From CAZTXD01 sp964617995 (GTDB lineage Bacteria; Actinomycetota; Acidimicrobiia; Spongiisociales; ZC4RG35): a DNA stretch of 29,183 bases. Shown piece after piece: positions 1 to 6,226 of the stretch (the first letter of the stretch is position 1; every line of letters starts with the position of its first letter). A program made the translations under genes and the position numbers. The notes beneath the pieces were generated by a model that saw only the letters and a list, made by a program, of their open reading frames with translations, did no database searches and had not been told where the DNA came from. The stretch is taken from the NCBI GenBank assembly GCA_964617995.1, contig CAZTXD010000033.1:1-29183 (forward strand). Direction: 5' to 3'.

Positions 1-88
1 TGCCAGTCGCTGCGGTAGACGCCGGTCGCTTCGACTCTCAGCACCACTCCTGTCGCCGCCCGAACTCGGTGATCAACGCTGCCTGCAT
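1..88 (-). pseudogene. 5' fragment of a zinc-type alcohol dehydrogenase (MDR family), frameshifted
   Basis: On the minus strand an ATG at 88 opens MQAALITEFG, a typical start of medium-chain zinc alcohol dehydrogenases. That frame stops after 16 codons. A second frame, offset by two bases, reads VVLRVEATGVYRSDW from 47 to the window edge. It matches the family segment VRVEATGVCRSDWH that normally follows some 15-20 residues after the start. The piece between them is missing, the frames do not join, and the catalytic zinc-ligand Cys of GVCRSD is Tyr here. The simplest reading is a decayed gene with a small deletion. A sequencing error cannot explain the Cys-to-Tyr change by itself. The rest lies outside the window. 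It follows the MOSC gene by 38 bp on the same strand. Confidence 0.55.
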
Positions 89-126
89 CCAGCGGCGAGC
101 CTACCGACTGCCGGCGCTGGTGCCCG

Positions 127-675
127 TCAGGCTCGCGAGATCACGTCTCCAGAGCGCACCGTGCCGGTCTCCACCACCCGGGCGTTGACACCCCGGAGAC
201 GCAGTGCCCGACCGACCGGTGAGTTGACGAAGCGCAGAGCGTCCACACCGAAGCGTCGGGAGAACTTGGCGCATCCCGTATGGAGTGGTTCGGTGACCTC
301 GATGACGGCCGACCCCAGAGCGAGGCGGCTGCCCGTCGGGAGGTTGTCGACGCTGATATCGAAGTCGACGTAGAGCTGGTCACCGGCAAGAGCTCTCCGA
401 TCCGGGTCGCCGGCCACCAGCAGGGCACACCGCGAGTTCATCAGGGTCAACTGCTTCTCCGGGTGAGCCGAACCGTCGGCCGTGCTGGAACTGCCGCGGG
501 ATCGCCAATTGTCGCCCATCAGCCCCTCGTCGGTGTGGAGTTGGCATGCCTCCAGCACCTCGCGTTCGTCGACGGTGGGCCGCCGAACGATCAGCTCGAC
601 TGTGCCTCGGCCCGACGGTGACCGACGGATGTGTTCCAGTCCTTGTTCGAGTTCGGCGGTGATCAGGTGCTGCAT
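127..675 (-). CDS. MOSC domain-containing protein
   Basis: A 182-residue protein consisting essentially of one MOSC domain, the beta-barrel fold shared with the C-terminal part of molybdenum cofactor sulfurases. Characteristic stretches are GLMGDNWRSR (51-60), QLTLMNSR (75-82), AGDQLYVDFDIS (97-108), LALGSAVIEVTEPLHTGCAKF (118-138, split by family variation) and VGRALRLRGVNARVV (154-168). The conserved Cys is C135 in HTGCAKF. MOSC proteins are thought to bind or transfer sulfur or N-oxygenated substrates, but no substrate can be read from this sequence. The ATG at 675 has no clear Shine-Dalgarno sequence. A 54-bp palindrome lies 24 bp upstream, separating it from pruA on the same strand. Confidence 0.85.
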   Translation of the reverse strand: MQHLITAELEQGLEHIRRSPSGRGTVELIVRRPTVDEREVLEACQLHTDEGLMGDNWRSRGSSSTADGSAHPEKQLTLMNSRCALLVAGDPDRRALAGDQLYVDFDISVDNLPTGSRLALGSAVIEVTEPLHTGCAKFSRRFGVDALRFVNSPVGRALRLRGVNARVVETGTVRSGDVISRA

Positions 676-698
676 TTGTGGTGGTACCGATCATGGCA

Positions 699-752
699 CC
701 GTTTTCGCGCATCGAATGCGCGCTATAGCGCGCATTCGATGCGCGAAAACGG
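699..752. repeat. 54-bp perfect palindrome, copy 1 of a two-copy family
   Basis: A perfect inverted repeat with 27-bp arms and no unpaired loop, centred between 725 and 726 on the core GCGCGCTATAGCGCGC. It starts 16 bp after the pruA stop and ends 24 bp before the MOSC start, both minus strand. The same element recurs at 6168-6221. Compared with that copy, T712/A739 is replaced by C/G, which keeps the pair intact. No U-tract follows, so it is not a classic intrinsic terminator. It could end or stabilise the pruA transcript, or be a mobile REP-like palindrome. Confidence 0.9.
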
Positions 753-767
753 ATCTCGTTGGCCGTG

Positions 768-2402
768 TCAGTCGGAGAGCATATGGGGGTAGGTGTGGTC
801 GGTGGGGGGAGTCATCGTCTCCTTCACCGAGCGGACGCTGAGCCAGCGCAGCAGGTTCAACTTCGAACCGGCCTTGTCGTTGGTTCCCGACGCCCGGGCG
901 CCTCCGAATGGCTGCTGGCCCACAACCGACCCGGTCGGCTTGTCGTTGATGTAGAAGTTCCCGGCGGCGTGACGCAGACGCCGCGTTGCCGTCTCGACAG
1001 CCGCGCGATCGTCGGCGAAGACGGCTCCGGTGAGCCCAAAAGGCGAGGTCGAGTCGACCAGGTCGAGGGCTCCGTCCCAGTCAGCGTCGTCGTAGACGAA
1101 GACGCTGACGATGGGGCCGAACAGCTCCGTCTCCATGATGTCATGGCGGGGCTGGGCAACCTCGGTCACGGTGGGCTGGACGAACCACCCCTCGGAGTCG
1201 TCGGCTTCCCCGCCCACCAGGACGTCGAGCTCCGGATCCGACGACGCCCGCTCCAGCCACGACTCGTGACGTCGGAAGGCTCCCTCGTCGATCACGGCAC
1301 CCATGAAGTTGGAGAGGTCCGCCACATCTCCCATCGCCAGGGAGGCCGTTCGGTCGATGAGCTGGTCCTTGAGCTCCGCCCACAGGTTGGATGCCACATA
1401 CACGCGTGAGGCCGCCGAGCACTTCTGTCCCTGATACTCGAAGGCGCCGCGGACGACGGCCGTCGTGAGGGCGTCGACATCGGCGGAACGATGAGCGACG
1501 ATGAAGTCCTTGCCGCCGGTCTCACCGACCACCCGGGGGAACGATCGGTAGTCGGAGACCGACGACCCGATCGCCGCCCAAAGGTTCCGGAACACCGCGA
1601 TGCTGCCCGTGAAGTGCAGCCCGGCGAAGTCGGGGGATTGGAAGCACGCCCTGCTCACCAGGCCGCCGTCTCCGTGCAGCAGGTTGATCACACCGGGGGG
1701 CAGGCCCGCCTCCTCCAGCACCTGCATGAAGAAATGGGCCGACAATGCCTGCTTTTCCGACGGCTTCCACAAGACCGTGTTCCCGCACAGGGCGGGAGCG
1801 GTGGGGAGGTTCCCGGCGATGGCGGTGAAGTTGAACGGAGTCAAAGCCAGCACGAATCCCTCCAGAGGGCGGTAGTCGAGCTGGTTCCAGATCCCCGATG
1901 GGTGGAGGGAGGGCTGCTCGGCGAGGATCCCGGCGTAGTAGCTCACGTTGAAGCGGAGGAAGTCGATCAGCTCGCAGGCGGCGTCGATCTCGGCCTGGTG
2001 AACGGTCTTCGACTGTCCCAGCATGGTCGAGGCATTGATCAGGTCCCGGCGGGTCGTCGACAACAGCTCGGCCGCCCGGAGGAAGACGGCTGCTCGCTCG
2101 GCGGGAGTCCGCCCCTCCCACTCCGGCTTGGCTGCCTGCGCGGCCTCGATCGCCGCGTTCACCTCGCTCTCCCCGGCGGCATGGATCTCGGCGAGGCGCA
2201 GGTCGTGTCGGTGGGGGGCGCGACGTTCGAAGGTGTTTCCGGTGTGGACGACCTCGCCCCCGATCACACACGGCGCTTCCACGGTCACCTTCTCGAGTCG
2301 CCTCACCTCGTCGACCAACGACGCACGTTCGGGACTCCCCGGTGCATAGCCGAGAACCGGTTCGTTGGCGGGTTCAGGTGGGTAGAAGGAGTGTGTGGTC
2401 AT
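768..2402 (-). CDS. pruA: L-glutamate gamma-semialdehyde dehydrogenase (1-pyrroline-5-carboxylate dehydrogenase)
   Basis: A 544-residue aldehyde dehydrogenase of the stand-alone P5C dehydrogenase type. It oxidises glutamate-gamma-semialdehyde to glutamate with NAD+, the second step of proline breakdown in the cytosol. Visible landmarks are the N-terminal NEPVLGYAPGSPER (13-26), TPFNFTAIAGNL (188-199), the NAD-binding and substrate region with FTGS (264-267), the general base Glu294 in VVGETGGKDF, and the nucleophile Cys328 in YQGQKCSAASR. The length matches the family (about 540). The start overlaps the stop of the upstream DMT transporter gene by ATGA, so the two are probably translationally coupled. 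No proline dehydrogenase gene (putA-type) is in the window. A 54-bp palindrome follows the stop. Confidence 0.95.
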   Translation of the reverse strand: MTTHSFYPPEPANEPVLGYAPGSPERASLVDEVRRLEKVTVEAPCVIGGEVVHTGNTFERRAPHRHDLRLAEIHAAGESEVNAAIEAAQAAKPEWEGRTPAERAAVFLRAAELLSTTRRDLINASTMLGQSKTVHQAEIDAACELIDFLRFNVSYYAGILAEQPSLHPSGIWNQLDYRPLEGFVLALTPFNFTAIAGNLPTAPALCGNTVLWKPSEKQALSAHFFMQVLEEAGLPPGVINLLHGDGGLVSRACFQSPDFAGLHFTGSIAVFRNLWAAIGSSVSDYRSFPRVVGETGGKDFIVAHRSADVDALTTAVVRGAFEYQGQKCSAASRVYVASNLWAELKDQLIDRTASLAMGDVADLSNFMGAVIDEGAFRRHESWLERASSDPELDVLVGGEADDSEGWFVQPTVTEVAQPRHDIMETELFGPIVSVFVYDDADWDGALDLVDSTSPFGLTGAVFADDRAAVETATRRLRHAAGNFYINDKPTGSVVGQQPFGGARASGTNDKAGSKLNLLRWLSVRSVKETMTPPTDHTYPHMLSD

Positions 2403-3352
2403 TGGTGTGCTCCCGGCTTGCTCTTGGCTCCGAGGCTAGAGGAAGTGGAGCGCTGTCGAAGGCCCGTCGTCTGGGTGAGGAACACCCCGACCGAGACCAG
2501 CACGATCCCCCCGAGCTCGAAAATGCCGGGCTGCTCGTCGAGGAAGATCCAGGCGAGGAGGGCGATCTGGATCAGCATCGTGTTGTTGATCCCCGCCGAC
2601 TCCACTGCCGACAACCGCCGGAGGGAGAGGTTCCACAGGGTGAAGGCGAGTGCCGTGTTCACGACCGCCAGCCAGGCGATGATCACCCACGCCCTCGTCG
2701 ACACCGTCGGGACACCTTCGGTGGCCAGTCCGGCCCCCACCAGGATCACTGAGCCGATCGTCATGCTGAGGGCGGTGAGCACGACCGGCGGAACGTGGGC
2801 TTGGCGGTTCAGGTGCCGACCGATGAGGGAGCTGGCGGCGTTGGCGCCGAGCCCGACGAGTGCCGCCGTCATTCCGACGAGAGTCGCCCCGAGATCACCG
2901 GTGAAATATGACCAGGCTCCGATCCCTACCAGCACCGCTCCGAGGACCTGACGGCGCTGGGGGATCTCAGCCAGCGACCACGCCGACAAACCCACCACGA
3001 CCAGCGGTGTCCACGACAGCACCAGGCTCGAGGTTGCCGCCGGCTGGTTGTCGATGGCCACGAACTGAGCCCCCTGAGTCAGGGTGTAGAAAACGGCACC
3101 CAGGGCAACGACCCTCAGCCAGGTGAAACGGTCCAGCCCGCCCAGATGGCGACGCAGCGATGGCCGACCGATCACGACCGCGGCCAGCACCACGCTGGCC
3201 AGGCCGTAACGGAAAGCGGCGAAGGTAATGGGTCGCAGAGCCTCGTCATCCAGCCCCCACCGGATCAGGATCCACGAGGAACTCCACAGGACGGTGACGA
3301 GCAGGGCCGTCGCCGTCGCTCGCAGGTGGGATAGGTTGGGTTCGCCGGACAT
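2399..3352 (-). CDS. DMT-superfamily transporter (EamA family)
   Basis: A 317-residue integral membrane protein with about ten predicted helices arranged as two EamA repeats, the usual build of drug/metabolite transporters. The first repeat starts ATALLVTVLWSSSWILIRWG and the second near LVGMTAALVGLGANAASSL. The glycine/alanine-rich helices and the C-terminal IFLDEQPGIFELGGIVLVSVG, typical of the family, are visible. The start was set at the ATG at 3352 because GAGGAGG (3358-3364) lies 5 nt upstream; a GTG seven codons earlier lacks this. It is the first gene of an operon with pruA (ATGA overlap). That suggests export or import of an amino acid or related metabolite, but the substrate is unknown. 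The short basic/polar C-terminus after residue 300 looks unstructured. Confidence 0.9.
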   Translation of the reverse strand: MSGEPNLSHLRATATALLVTVLWSSSWILIRWGLDDEALRPITFAAFRYGLASVVLAAVVIGRPSLRRHLGGLDRFTWLRVVALGAVFYTLTQGAQFVAIDNQPAATSSLVLSWTPLVVVGLSAWSLAEIPQRRQVLGAVLVGIGAWSYFTGDLGATLVGMTAALVGLGANAASSLIGRHLNRQAHVPPVVLTALSMTIGSVILVGAGLATEGVPTVSTRAWVIIAWLAVVNTALAFTLWNLSLRRLSAVESAGINNTMLIQIALLAWIFLDEQPGIFELGGIVLVSVGVFLTQTTGLRQRSTSSSLGAKSKPGAHQ

Positions 3353-3639
3353 TCCAGCCTCCTCGATCGGCACGCGTTGGTTCGTGCCGACCTATCCCCT
3401 CGAGGCTTTTGTCCAGTGAGGTGCGAGCCCGCTTGGGCCTTCTGTGGCGCTCGGACCGGTCCCCGCGGTTCGCGGGCGGAACCCTAGCCACCCTTCGGTC
3501 GACACCCCCACGCTACTTTCGGGTGCCTTCGTCGACAAGGTCGACGGGGAAGGATCTGCTCGGAGCGCGCAGGGGACGTAGGACGCATCGAGGCGAATCC
3601 ACGCGTATCGTCCGGCGTGTCGACCGAGGAGGACCTCAC
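3353..3639. other. Divergent intergenic region with repeated GTCGAC inverted repeats
   Basis: This 287-bp region separates two divergent genes and should hold both promoters. No convincing protein is encoded. It contains the perfect inverted repeat CGTCGAC-AAG-GTCGACG (3530-3546). The decamer CGGTCGACAC (3496-3505) recurs exactly inverted as GTGTCGACCG (3617-3626), close to the Shine-Dalgarno sequence of the plus-strand gene. These could be operator half-sites. GTCGAC is favoured by the base composition of this genome, so the evidence is weak. GAGGAGG at 3626-3632 serves the gene at 3640. Confidence 0.35.
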
Positions 3640-4107
3640 ATGCAGCAGCGAATAGTCGGCATCGCCGTCGTCGACATCGCGGTGATCGGCCTGGCCCACC
3701 TGATCCGGGAGGTGGGGGATCTGGACAACGCCATCGTGGCATGGGCGATCGCCACCGTCGGCCTGGTCACGCTGCTGGGGCTGCTCTCCGCCAACGACAG
3801 GCAAACGCGGGTGACGACCCGGTTCGCCATCGCTGTGTCGGTGTCGGTCGTGTGGGTGGTGAGTGTTGGACATCTGATGTTCTACACCGGCAGTGAGGGA
3901 ACCCTGGCGGGCGAAGCCGTCAACTCATTGACACTGGCGATGTCGGTGGTGATCGCCTTCTACTTCGGGGCGCAGGCGTTTGAAACGGTGGCCCGAACCA
4001 GAGCAGCCGGCGACGGGGATGGCGCCGGGTCCGATGAGGAGGACGAGGATCGTCAGGTGGCACCGTCCACCGCCGCGGAGACTCCACCGACGGAGGTGTG
4101 GGACTGA
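3640..4107 (+). CDS. Hypothetical small membrane protein with four predicted helices
   Basis: A 155-residue protein that I cannot assign to a named family. Four hydrophobic stretches are visible at about residues 5-21, 31-50, 61-80 and 93-113. A long acidic, low-complexity tail follows (121-155, with DEEDEDRQV and a TPPTEVWD end). The tail is probably cytoplasmic and disordered. The ATG at 3640 was chosen because GAGGAGG sits 7 nt upstream; the frame is open further upstream to 3409 but without protein-like composition. It is transcribed divergently from the DMT-pruA operon and convergently with the Erm-like gene, with no operon partner. Confidence 0.75.
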   Translation: MQQRIVGIAVVDIAVIGLAHLIREVGDLDNAIVAWAIATVGLVTLLGLLSANDRQTRVTTRFAIAVSVSVVWVVSVGHLMFYTGSEGTLAGEAVNSLTLAMSVVIAFYFGAQAFETVARTRAAGDGDGAGSDEEDEDRQVAPSTAAETPPTEVWD

Positions 4108-4133
4108 GTCGACCGGCGGCGAAGGGCGTGCGA

Positions 4134-4793
4134 TCAGCGTCGGAGCGGAGGATCCCAGCCGGGGCGGAGCAGCTTCCTCATCTCGGGCGCCAACCACGCT
4201 GGCAGCACCGGAGACTGTCGCCGACGGGCAACCAGAATGGCGGCGTTCGTACCAGGCATGGGACGGAACGCCGTCCTGGGTACGATCTCCCCGAGCTCGA
4301 AGGTCCACCAGGGCGCCCACGCCGCCGACCGCAGGGTGGTCGGTGGCGATATGGCACGCTTGTGTGCGACCTCCCGCTGCAGGACGAGGTCGGCGCGCCA
4401 CGGGCCGCTATCGGGTTCGTCGAAGAGCCGGGCCAGGATCGAAGTCGTCAGCCGGAAAGGAGGGTTGGCGATCACCCGGTAGCTCCCGGTCGGCAACGGG
4501 ACACGTCTCAGGTCTTGCTCGACCACCTCCACCAGGTGATCCACCTCGAGTGCCGTCGCACGCCGACGGAGTTGCTTCGTCCATACCGGGTCCAGCTCGA
4601 CGGCCAGCACTCTGGCGCCCGCCCGGGCGGCAGCGATGGTCAGTGCACCGCGACCCGCTCCGAGATCCAAGACCAGCTCTTCGGGGGTGATCCGGGCGTT
4701 CTGGATCAGACGATCGACTACGTCATAGTCGGTCAGGAAATTCTGGCCGTGAGCGCGACGTCGAATGTCGCGCCGTGTCCGCCGCTCGGACAC
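4134..4793 (-). CDS. Erm-like rRNA adenine N6-methyltransferase
   Basis: A 219-residue SAM-dependent methyltransferase of the KsgA/Erm superfamily. Visible motifs are GQNFL (16-20), SAM motif I LDLGAGRGALT (42-52), the acidic VELDP (65-69), VEQDLR (91-96), and the adenine-binding motif IV NPPF (110-113) followed by RLTTSIL. NPPF and the GQNFL start fit Erm enzymes of actinobacteria better than KsgA, and the length (KsgA is about 270) also argues against KsgA. Erm enzymes methylate 23S rRNA A2058 and give macrolide/lincosamide/streptogramin B resistance, but that activity is inferred here. The C-terminal helical domain is short. The start is a GTG at 4793 without a strong Shine-Dalgarno sequence; no alternative in-frame start is better. 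Confidence 0.8.
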   Translation of the reverse strand: MSERRTRRDIRRRAHGQNFLTDYDVVDRLIQNARITPEELVLDLGAGRGALTIAAARAGARVLAVELDPVWTKQLRRRATALEVDHLVEVVEQDLRRVPLPTGSYRVIANPPFRLTTSILARLFDEPDSGPWRADLVLQREVAHKRAISPPTTLRSAAWAPWWTFELGEIVPRTAFRPMPGTNAAILVARRRQSPVLPAWLAPEMRKLLRPGWDPPLRR

Positions 4794-4959
4794 GGGTGAG
4801 CCTGGTCACATTCATAGCGACAGCCTACCGGGGGTCCCCCACCCCACGGAGACCATTTGGGACCGTAACCCTCTCCCATGTGGGTCCCCCGGGAGCAAGG
4901 AGGGAGGCAGTGTCCCTCGCCGATCAAGCGCGGTCTCGTCATGACGTGGCCCTCCCGGA
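4794..4959 (-). other. Leader region upstream of the Erm-like gene with short repeats
   Basis: This 166-bp region lies between the GNAT stop and the Erm-like start. It contains two imperfect 17-bp direct repeats (4910-4926 and 4946-4962, 14 of 17 matching). An inverted pair GGGACC/GGTCCC (4859-4864 with 4883-4888) is also present, as are two G/C runs of the GGGTCCCCC type. Erm genes are often controlled by leader attenuators, so a structured leader is conceivable. I see no convincing leader peptide with its own ribosome binding site and no clear promoter. Confidence 0.25.
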
Positions 4960-5355
4960 TCAGTCGAGGCGGATCAGACCCGCCGCGGTGGGCTCGAAGC
5001 CGCACGCCTCGAAGTAGAACGGTGCCAGTTCCTCCTCGAAGTCGACGTGCAGCCACTCACAGCCTGCCCCGGCTGCTTCGTGGCGGGCGACGGTGATCAT
5101 CCTGGTGCCGACCCGCCGTCGCCGGACCCGTTCTGCCACCATCACATCCTGGATCCAGGCGTGGGCGTGACCGTCCCAGATCACGTTGGCGAATCCGACG
5201 AGGTCCCGGTCCCGGGCCGTCACCCAGCCCATGCTGTGCTGGGCGGTGATTCGACTCCACTCGACCATGTCCACGCTGTGGCCGAAGGCTTCGGCGTGGA
5301 GGGCATTCACCTCCTCGTCGGCGAACGGCTCTCTCCATGCGTACGTGATCGTCAT
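4960..5355 (-). CDS. GNAT-family N-acetyltransferase
   Basis: A 131-residue single-domain GNAT acetyltransferase. The acetyl-CoA-binding motif A is VMVAERVRRRRVGTRMI (about 71-87), a basic variant of the Q/R-x-x-G-x-G/A loop. It is followed by a helix with VARHEAAGAGCEWLHVDF and the motif B region APFYFEACGFEP. The acceptor is unknown; small GNATs of this type act on amines, amino acids or protein N-termini. The ATG at 5355 is only 2 nt after the stop of the upstream HAD phosphatase, so they form an operon and may be translationally coupled. Confidence 0.88.
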   Translation of the reverse strand: MTITYAWREPFADEEVNALHAEAFGHSVDMVEWSRITAQHSMGWVTARDRDLVGFANVIWDGHAHAWIQDVMVAERVRRRRVGTRMITVARHEAAGAGCEWLHVDFEEELAPFYFEACGFEPTAAGLIRLD

Positions 5356-5357
5356 GC

Positions 5358-6137
5358 TCAGATGAGGTCCACGAGGTCGGCGATCGAGCCGACCACCCGG
5401 CTGGGTCGGTAGGGATAGCGTTCGACTTCGCTCGCCTGGGTGGATCCGGTGAGGACGAGGTAGGTGGTCAGCCCCGCTTCCATCCCCGCCACGATGTCGG
5501 TGTCCATCCGGTCACCGACCATGGCGGTGGTCTCGGAGTGGGCGCCGATCTCGTTCATGGCGCTGCGGAACATCATCGGGTTGGGCTTGCCCACGAAGTA
5601 AGGGTCGACGCCGGTGGCGCGGGTGATGAGCGCAGCCACCGAGCCGGTGGCCGGCAACGGTCCGTCGGGGGAGGGGCCGGTGGCGTCGGGGTTGGTGGCG
5701 ATGAATCGGGATCCCTTGTCGACACTGCGGATCGCCTCGGTGATCGCCTCGAAGGAGTAGGTACGGGTCTCTCCCAGCACCACGAAGTCGGGGTTGCGGT
5801 TGGTGAGAGTGAATCCCATCGAGTGGAGGGCCGTGGTCAGGCCCGCTTCGCCGATGACATGGGCGGATGCCCCCGGCATCTGGTCGGAGAGGAACTGGGC
5901 GGTGGCCAGCGCCGAGGTCCAGATCCGCTCCTCCGCCACCTCCAGACCGGCATCGGACAGTCGCGCTGCCAGGTCACGCTGGGTGTAGATCGAGTTGTTC
6001 GTCAGCACGAGGAAGGGTCGGCCTGCCTCCACCAGACGGGCGATGAACTCGGCCGCGCCCGGTATGGGAACGCCCTCATGCACGAGGACTCCGTCCATGT
6101 CGGTCAGCCAGCTCTCGATGGGGTGGCGCTCGTTCAC
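5358..6137 (-). CDS. HAD-superfamily IIA phosphatase (NagD/PGP-like)
   Basis: A 259-residue HAD hydrolase. Motif I is D13-M-D15-G, which provides the nucleophile and general acid/base. Motif II is LTNNS (45-49). Motif III is the Lys of VGKPNPMMF, and motif IV is GDRMDTDIVAG. The large C2-type cap between motifs II and III, including TNPDATGPSPDG and GSVAALITRATG, places it in subfamily IIA with NagD, 4-nitrophenylphosphatases and phosphoglycolate phosphatase-like enzymes. It probably dephosphorylates a small sugar phosphate or nucleotide; the substrate cannot be read. It is the first gene of a pair with the GNAT gene. The second 54-bp palindrome lies 30 bp upstream of its start. Confidence 0.92.
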   Translation of the reverse strand: MNERHPIESWLTDMDGVLVHEGVPIPGAAEFIARLVEAGRPFLVLTNNSIYTQRDLAARLSDAGLEVAEERIWTSALATAQFLSDQMPGASAHVIGEAGLTTALHSMGFTLTNRNPDFVVLGETRTYSFEAITEAIRSVDKGSRFIATNPDATGPSPDGPLPATGSVAALITRATGVDPYFVGKPNPMMFRSAMNEIGAHSETTAMVGDRMDTDIVAGMEAGLTTYLVLTGSTQASEVERYPYRPSRVVGSIADLVDLI

Positions 6138-6167
6138 GTCACCCGGAGGCTACCCAACCCCCTCCGT

Positions 6168-6221
6168 CCGTTCTCGCGCACCGAATGCGCGCTATAGCGC
6201 GCATTCGGTGCGCGAAAACGG
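6168..6221. repeat. 54-bp palindrome, copy 2
   Basis: This inverted repeat is centred between 6194 and 6195 on GCGCGCTATAGCGCGC, with 27-bp arms and one mismatch (C6173/A6216). It begins 5 bp after the stop of the CHRD/SLH-like gene and ends 30 bp before the HAD gene, both minus strand. The setting (between two co-directional genes, immediately after a stop) matches copy 1 at 699-752. The pair C6181/G6208 replaces T/A of copy 1. Such a double substitution suggests that the folded form is maintained. Confidence 0.9.
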
Positions 6222-6226
6222 GGTGG

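Noticed and set aside
699..752. Classical intrinsic terminator
   Set aside because: The palindrome is unusually long, has no loop and is not followed by a T-run on either strand, so it is recorded as a repeat with a possible terminator role.
3496..3626. GTCGAC inverted repeats as a firm operator
   Set aside because: GTCGAC is common by composition throughout the window, and no regulator gene is adjacent. It is kept only as a low-confidence note.
4733..5056. Minus-strand open frame with a repeated LIREGH/LIGEGH peptide between GNAT and Erm-like genes
   Set aside because: It overlaps both neighbours, has no family resemblance, and the peptide repeat only reflects the two 17-bp DNA repeats there.
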